From contig CAOKFJ010000132.1 in NCBI GenBank assembly GCA_948467695.1, forward strand, positions 1 to 5,740: a stretch of 5,740 bases of DNA, read 5' to 3'. Below the pieces are notes generated by a model. It made no database searches. It was not told where the DNA came from and saw nothing but the letters and a program-made list of their open reading frames with translations. Of this stretch, positions 5,452 through 5,740 are shown one piece after another. How positions within the stretch are numbered: the first letter of the stretch is position 1; every line of letters starts with the position of its first letter. Position numbers and translations under genes: made by a program. Source of the DNA: an uncultured Allobaculum sp. (GTDB lineage: Bacteria; Bacillota_I; Bacilli_A; Erysipelotrichales; Erysipelotrichaceae).

Positions 5452-5482
5452 AAAAAAAGTTTAAAAATCTCAAACTTTCTTT
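5452..5482 (-). promoter_or_regulatory. A+T-rich hairpin with T tract in the comGA leader
   Basis: AAAGTTT (5456-5462) and AAACTTT (5472-5478) form 7-bp arms that extend to 11 positions with one mismatch. On the - strand the second arm runs into seven consecutive T (complement of 5452-5458). The stem is A+T-rich and so weak, but the form is terminator-like and it lies about 50-75 nt before comGA. A role in leader attenuation is a guess. Confidence 0.3.
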
Positions 5483-5487
5483 GGATC

Positions 5488-5503
5488 AGGCAATGAATTG
5501 CCT
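5488..5503. repeat. Near-palindrome AGGCAAT-GA-ATTGCCT
   Basis: Two perfect 7-bp arms are separated by two bases. In DNA this suits a dimeric regulator; in the comGA transcript it would fold as a short stem just ahead of the A+T-rich hairpin at 5452-5482. No known operator consensus is recognised. Confidence 0.4.
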
Positions 5504-5574
5504 CATAGCGTTCGTTGAAGTAAAAATGAATGGGCTTTACAGAGCATGGTCGCGTCTGACAAGACTTTTGGTTG

Positions 5575-5588
5575 TATTCGCGCGAATA
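5575..5588. repeat. Perfect 14-bp palindrome between comGA and the yoaK-like gene
   Basis: TATTCGCGCGAATA is a perfect inverted repeat with no spacer, placed in the divergent intergenic region 62 nt before the yoaK-like start and 169 nt before comGA. On the + strand it merges with AATAAT (5585-5590), a possible -10 for the yoaK-like gene, although no good -35 is present. This is the usual position of an operator. It contains CGAATA on both strands. Confidence 0.45.
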
Positions 5589-5624
5589 ATAAACAAAAGG
5601 CCCGATCCGATGAAGATCGAAGCC
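5588..5624 (-). terminator. Terminator-like hairpin on the comG strand, upstream of comGA
   Basis: On the - strand GGC-TT-CGATC pairs with GATCG-G-GCC around a 7-nt loop (complement of 5599-5624). It is followed at once by TTTTGTTTATT. This is a fair rho-independent terminator, yet no - strand gene ending nearby is seen because the yoaK-like gene starts on + at 5650. It could stop antisense transcripts entering from the right or lie in a long comG leader. On the + strand it would be a 5' leader hairpin of the yoaK-like mRNA. Confidence 0.35.
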
Positions 5625-5649
5625 GAGATAGAGAAATGAAGGGAAGTAC

Positions 5650-5740
5650 ATGAAACTGAAAACTTCGCAGACACAGATGTCGGAATCGTTCTGGACGATC
5701 ACTTTTCTGACGTTTTCCGGCGGTCTGCAGGATGCGTATA
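5650..5740 (+). CDS. YoaK/DUF1275 family membrane protein, N-terminal fragment
   Basis: Thirty codons run from ATG 5650 to the window edge, with GAAGGGA at 5638-5644 placed 5 nt upstream as ribosome site. The visible M-S-E-S-F-W-T-I-T-F-L-T-F-S-G-G-L-Q-D-A-Y resembles the start of YoaK/DUF1275 proteins, where a S-E-S-F / hydrophobic / S-G-G-F-x-D-A-Y segment forms the first membrane helix before a conserved A-Q-T-G-N motif. The family has about six membrane helices, about 220-240 residues, and no established function. The later motifs lie outside the window. It is transcribed divergently from comGA and may share the palindromic control region; a functional link to competence is not implied. 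A second in-frame ATG nine codons downstream is an alternative start, but the ribosome site favours 5650. Confidence 0.75.
   Translation, partial: MKLKTSQTQMSESFWTITFLTFSGGLQDAY

Noticed and set aside
5403..5702. - strand open frame of 99 codons upstream of comGA
   Set aside because: It overlaps the YoaK-like start on the other strand and the comGA start, has no ribosome site, and its Cys/Phe/Tyr-rich sequence resembles no family.
1..5740. Mobile element, prophage, CRISPR array, tRNA or rRNA
   Set aside because: No transposase, integrase, terminal repeats, regularly spaced repeats or structural RNA signature was seen on either strand.

Overview
This window reads as ordinary chromosomal DNA of a Bacillota (Firmicutes) bacterium of moderate G+C. 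The evidence is strong Shine-Dalgarno sites (GGAGGTG or AAGGAGG at 4-8 nt) before most genes, lipoproteins with Gram-positive-style tethers, and a ComGA/ComGB competence pair. The genus cannot be fixed from the sequence. An Erysipelotrichia-like host is one guess I could not test. No tRNA, rRNA, CRISPR array, transposase or phage gene was seen.

Layout, left to right. (1) 1-108, + strand: the last 35 codons of a CYTH-domain protein. (2) 337-660, +: a small membrane-anchored or secreted protein of unknown function, followed by a strong hairpin at 736-772 in the space between convergent genes. (3) 903-1298 and 1430-1810, both -: two paralogous small lipoproteins, a tandem duplication with 50% identity over the 74-residue C-terminal domain. 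A long hairpin with a U7 tract lies between them, and a candidate promoter with symmetric elements lies upstream of the second. (4) 1981-2481, -: a RimJ/RimL-type GNAT acetyltransferase with a near-perfect terminator just beyond its stop. (5) 2675-3238, -: a PaiA-type polyamine N-acetyltransferase. (6) 5406 down to 3534, -: comGA (traffic ATPase) and comGB (inner-membrane platform) of the DNA-uptake pseudopilus, overlapping by 113 nt. (7) 5650-5740, +: the first 30 codons of a YoaK/DUF1275-family membrane protein, divergent from comGA. The 243-nt space between the two is rich in inverted repeats.

How they work together. Only comGA and comGB form a clear functional unit: ComGA would power pseudopilus assembly on the ComGB platform in the cell membrane. 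The pseudopilin genes comGC onward, which normally follow comGB directly, are absent. The next gene is a PaiA acetyltransferase about 300 nt away, so the locus is either split or a remnant. The two lipoproteins may be co-transcribed, with the intervening hairpin reducing read-through to the second. The two acetyltransferases have separate start signals and are probably single-gene units. No clearly new system was found. The most useful leads are the pilin-less comGAB locus with its structured upstream region, and the duplicated lipoprotein pair with its leader hairpin.
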